NCBI RefSeq assembly: GCF_963422355.1
Contig: NC_085091.1
Span: forward strand, 4,477,223 to 4,541,222
Reading direction: 5' to 3'
From: Corticium candelabrum
Lineage: Eukaryota > Porifera > Homoscleromorpha > Homosclerophorida > Plakinidae
Length of the DNA stretch: 64,000 bases
Part shown: piece by piece, positions 63,264-64,000 of the stretch
Position numbering within the stretch: position 1 is the stretch's first letter
How the letters are laid out: every line of letters begins with the position of its first letter
Notes under the pieces: model-generated
What the model was told of the DNA's origin: nothing
Database searches by the model: none
The model's input: only the letters and a program-made list of their open reading frames with translations
Program-made: the position numbers and the translations under genes

Positions 63264-63994
63264 CGTGCGTGTGTTCGTATGCTCCCAGTGGAAATTACAT
63301 TACTGTGGTGATGCGATAGAAATATATTATTATTATTAGGTTGTACCCGTTTCTCCTGGTTTGTAGATAGGTTTGTTTGTCTGAATGAGGATGATTCTGT
63401 TCTTGCCAGATATCGTAAGTGGTAGACTCCTGGTCACCAAAGTATGCAGATGCGTCATCATTTTGACGTCGATGCTGTGCGGACCTTCAGCCGGATCAGT
63501 ATCTTCAGGAATCTACGGTTCAAGGTAACGACAGTAATTGCATAGTTGAAGACAGTTGGGAGAGTTGCACGTGTATAAAGACACACCGTTAGTGAAAACA
63601 TGTTGAATGAACCTACAGAAAAATAGATCCCATCTGACAAGACTATTGAAATAACTATATCAATATTTCCCTACCTGGGATTACTTTTCTTTCCTTGCTT
63701 GAAGCAAGCAATCTTCCGGCAGAATGTGTCACGTGTACAGACACTGACTGTTTTGCCTTCGAAAGAATGTTCTCTACGTGAACGTACACAACAAATGTTT
63801 CTCCCGGTGCTACACTTTTTGGTGCCACGACATGACTAATATTGGGAAGCCTGAAACGTATAGCCAACCTTAGCACAGTCACTTTGCAAATGTGATATTA
63901 GCTAATCGTCTCACAGAACAAGAGATTGTGAAGATACACAGCTCAATGTCGCAAGCAGTCCAAATGATGCGAGAAGCAAATATTGTGCCTTCAT
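50928..63994 (-). CDS. A2M-type thioester protein, tandem unit 2 (32 exons; exon 29 interrupted)
   Basis: Secreted A2M-family protein. Exons: 63994-63915, 63850-63675, 63612-63587, 63512-63347, 62252-62182, 62123-62072, 61950-61877, 61816-61765, 61708-61621, 61553-61460, 56368-56159, 56104-55907, 55850-55734, 55669-55610, 55549-55319, 55258-55109, 55049-54741, 54663-54558, 54498-54312, 54250-54025, 53966-53742, 53680-53629, 53554-53423, 53343-53167, 53101-53020, 52959-52722, 52664-52281, 52208-52056, 51995-51427, 51365-51272, 51211-51137, 51062-50928. All phases agree; without the insert this is 1531 aa, near A2M length. The ATG opens a signal peptide ([17 protein letters not shown]). Landmarks: MG1 [14 protein letters not shown]6 [12 protein letters not shown], a Cys-rich E17 (PRKCCARRC), bait-region exons 18-19, [22 protein letters not shown], thioester GCGEQ and a receptor-binding domain. 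The 388-bp element in exon 29 would end translation after about 1430 residues unless spliced out. Confidence 0.9.
51453..51840. mobile_element. 388-bp inverted-repeat element inserted in an A2M coding exon
   Basis: The ends are CAGGGGCGTAG and CTACGCCCCTG. The flanks are TATTT on the left and CATTT on the right, a 5-bp duplication with one change. Unit 1 has the uninterrupted site AAGTATTTGCATG at about 34,503-34,515. On the A2M strand a TGA follows eight codons after the codon spanning the junction. It is related to the 47,622 element by shared internal sequence. Confidence 0.88.
53273..53287 (-). other. Thioester motif GCGEQ, unit 2
   Basis: Encodes the thioester Cys and Gln in [11 protein letters not shown]. 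The exon ends at 53,167 with a GC rather than GT donor (AACAGGCAAG), as in unit 1. Protein continuity into the next exon (YMQTG then YQREL) confirms the junction. Confidence 0.95.
56640..60040 (+). mobile_element. Decayed non-LTR retroelement in A2M unit 2 intron 10
   Basis: Orthologous to 41,930-45,905. It retains [18 protein letters not shown] and [11 protein letters not shown], where the reverse-transcriptase active site reads YMDN instead of YMDD, and an endonuclease core NRPDIC..FIDIS. Stops and frameshifts are present throughout. Compared with unit 1 it lacks about 270 bp near 57,830 and has a local 64-bp duplication. Confidence 0.85.
57453..57580. repeat. 64-bp tandem duplication within the unit-2 retroelement
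   Basis: Two near-identical units starting AATCACCA(T/A)ACCCTTGTGA lie side by side. Unit 1 (about 42,730-42,790) has one. Confidence 0.9.
60435..61225 (-). mobile_element. Inverted 3' fragment of the same retroelement, unit 2
   Basis: The minus strand encodes [20 protein letters not shown] and [19 protein letters not shown], the tail of the neighbouring plus-strand copy, arranged tail to tail. The spacer 60,040-60,435 contains further inverted words (GATCTGGTTAAGTACGACA against TGTCGTGCTTAACCAGATC). It is bounded by TATTATTA repeats. Confidence 0.8.
62331..63272. repeat. Two compound GT/GCGT arrays flanking a SINE-like segment, A2M unit 2 intron 4
   Basis: A GCGT/GT array at 62,331-62,607 and a GT array with TTTTT and GTTGT interruptions at 62,950-63,272 flank about 340 bp of unique sequence. 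The start of that segment (62,612-62,700) is the inverse of the one in the ClC intron near 11,990-12,070. The Cys-Val frames are artefacts. Confidence 0.85.
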
Positions 63995-64000
63995 CTTGAA

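Noticed and set aside
62311..63339. Several Cys-rich frames near the window end
   Set aside because: They lie over GT/GCGT arrays in an A2M intron.

Overview
The window is nuclear DNA of an intron-rich, repeat-rich animal. There are spliceosomal introns (many only 50-100 bp), a metazoan-type ClC-2-like chloride channel, tandem alpha-2-macroglobulin (A2M)-type thioester proteins, a TPR/coiled-coil/kinase gene, non-LTR retrotransposons and many small inverted-repeat DNA elements. Compact introns, expanded TPR-kinase genes and these repeats point to an early-branching invertebrate, most likely a sponge. That placement is inference; no sequence seen here fixes the phylum.

Layout. 1-1478 is a pure (GT)n tract. 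1.6-2.9 kb is an interspersed repeat interrupted by a foldback element. 3.5-12.8 kb (+) is the 3' part of a ClC channel gene in 14 exons, with a 4.8-kb intron full of mobile-element debris. 14.3-15.4 kb holds a decayed retroelement 3' end and a fragment of 6-phosphogluconate dehydrogenase. 16.1-23.8 kb (-) is a complete TPR/coiled-coil/kinase gene in 12 exons, all introns phase 1, whose kinase exon carries a stop codon and a 4-nt frameshift. Its introns hold a pogo-like element and a decayed SWIM/YqaJ-type gene. 24.5-27.9 kb (+) is an apparently full-length, intact non-LTR retrotransposon of 1069 aa lying between (TCTG)n tracts. 27.9-29.6 kb (-) is a relative of it split by an 815-bp inverted-repeat element with a clean target duplication. 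30.02-30.64 kb is a large palindrome.

From 33.2 kb to the end the window is a tandem duplication of about 16-17 kb. Each unit carries a 32-exon A2M-type gene on the minus strand, with a GCGEQ thioester, a receptor-binding domain and an ancestral retroelement insertion in the same intron. The telomere-side/centromere-side order is unknown. Unit 1 (33,988-49,738) has lost its start codon, has a 1-nt deletion in exon 2 and has lost that exon's splice donor; the rest reads open. Unit 2 (50,928-63,994) reads open from signal peptide to exon 29, where a 388-bp element interrupts the coding sequence. The two genes are nearly alike except in the bait region, where half an exon has been replaced or has diverged beyond alignment. 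One intron of unit 1 contains a 2158-bp perfect (GT)n tract that is about 30 bp of mixed AT-rich sequence in unit 2.

Functionally, the A2M-type genes encode secreted protease-trap or opsonin-like proteins, the ClC gene encodes a membrane anion channel, and the TPR-kinase looks like an intracellular signalling scaffold. They are not an operon; neighbouring genes simply share the locus.
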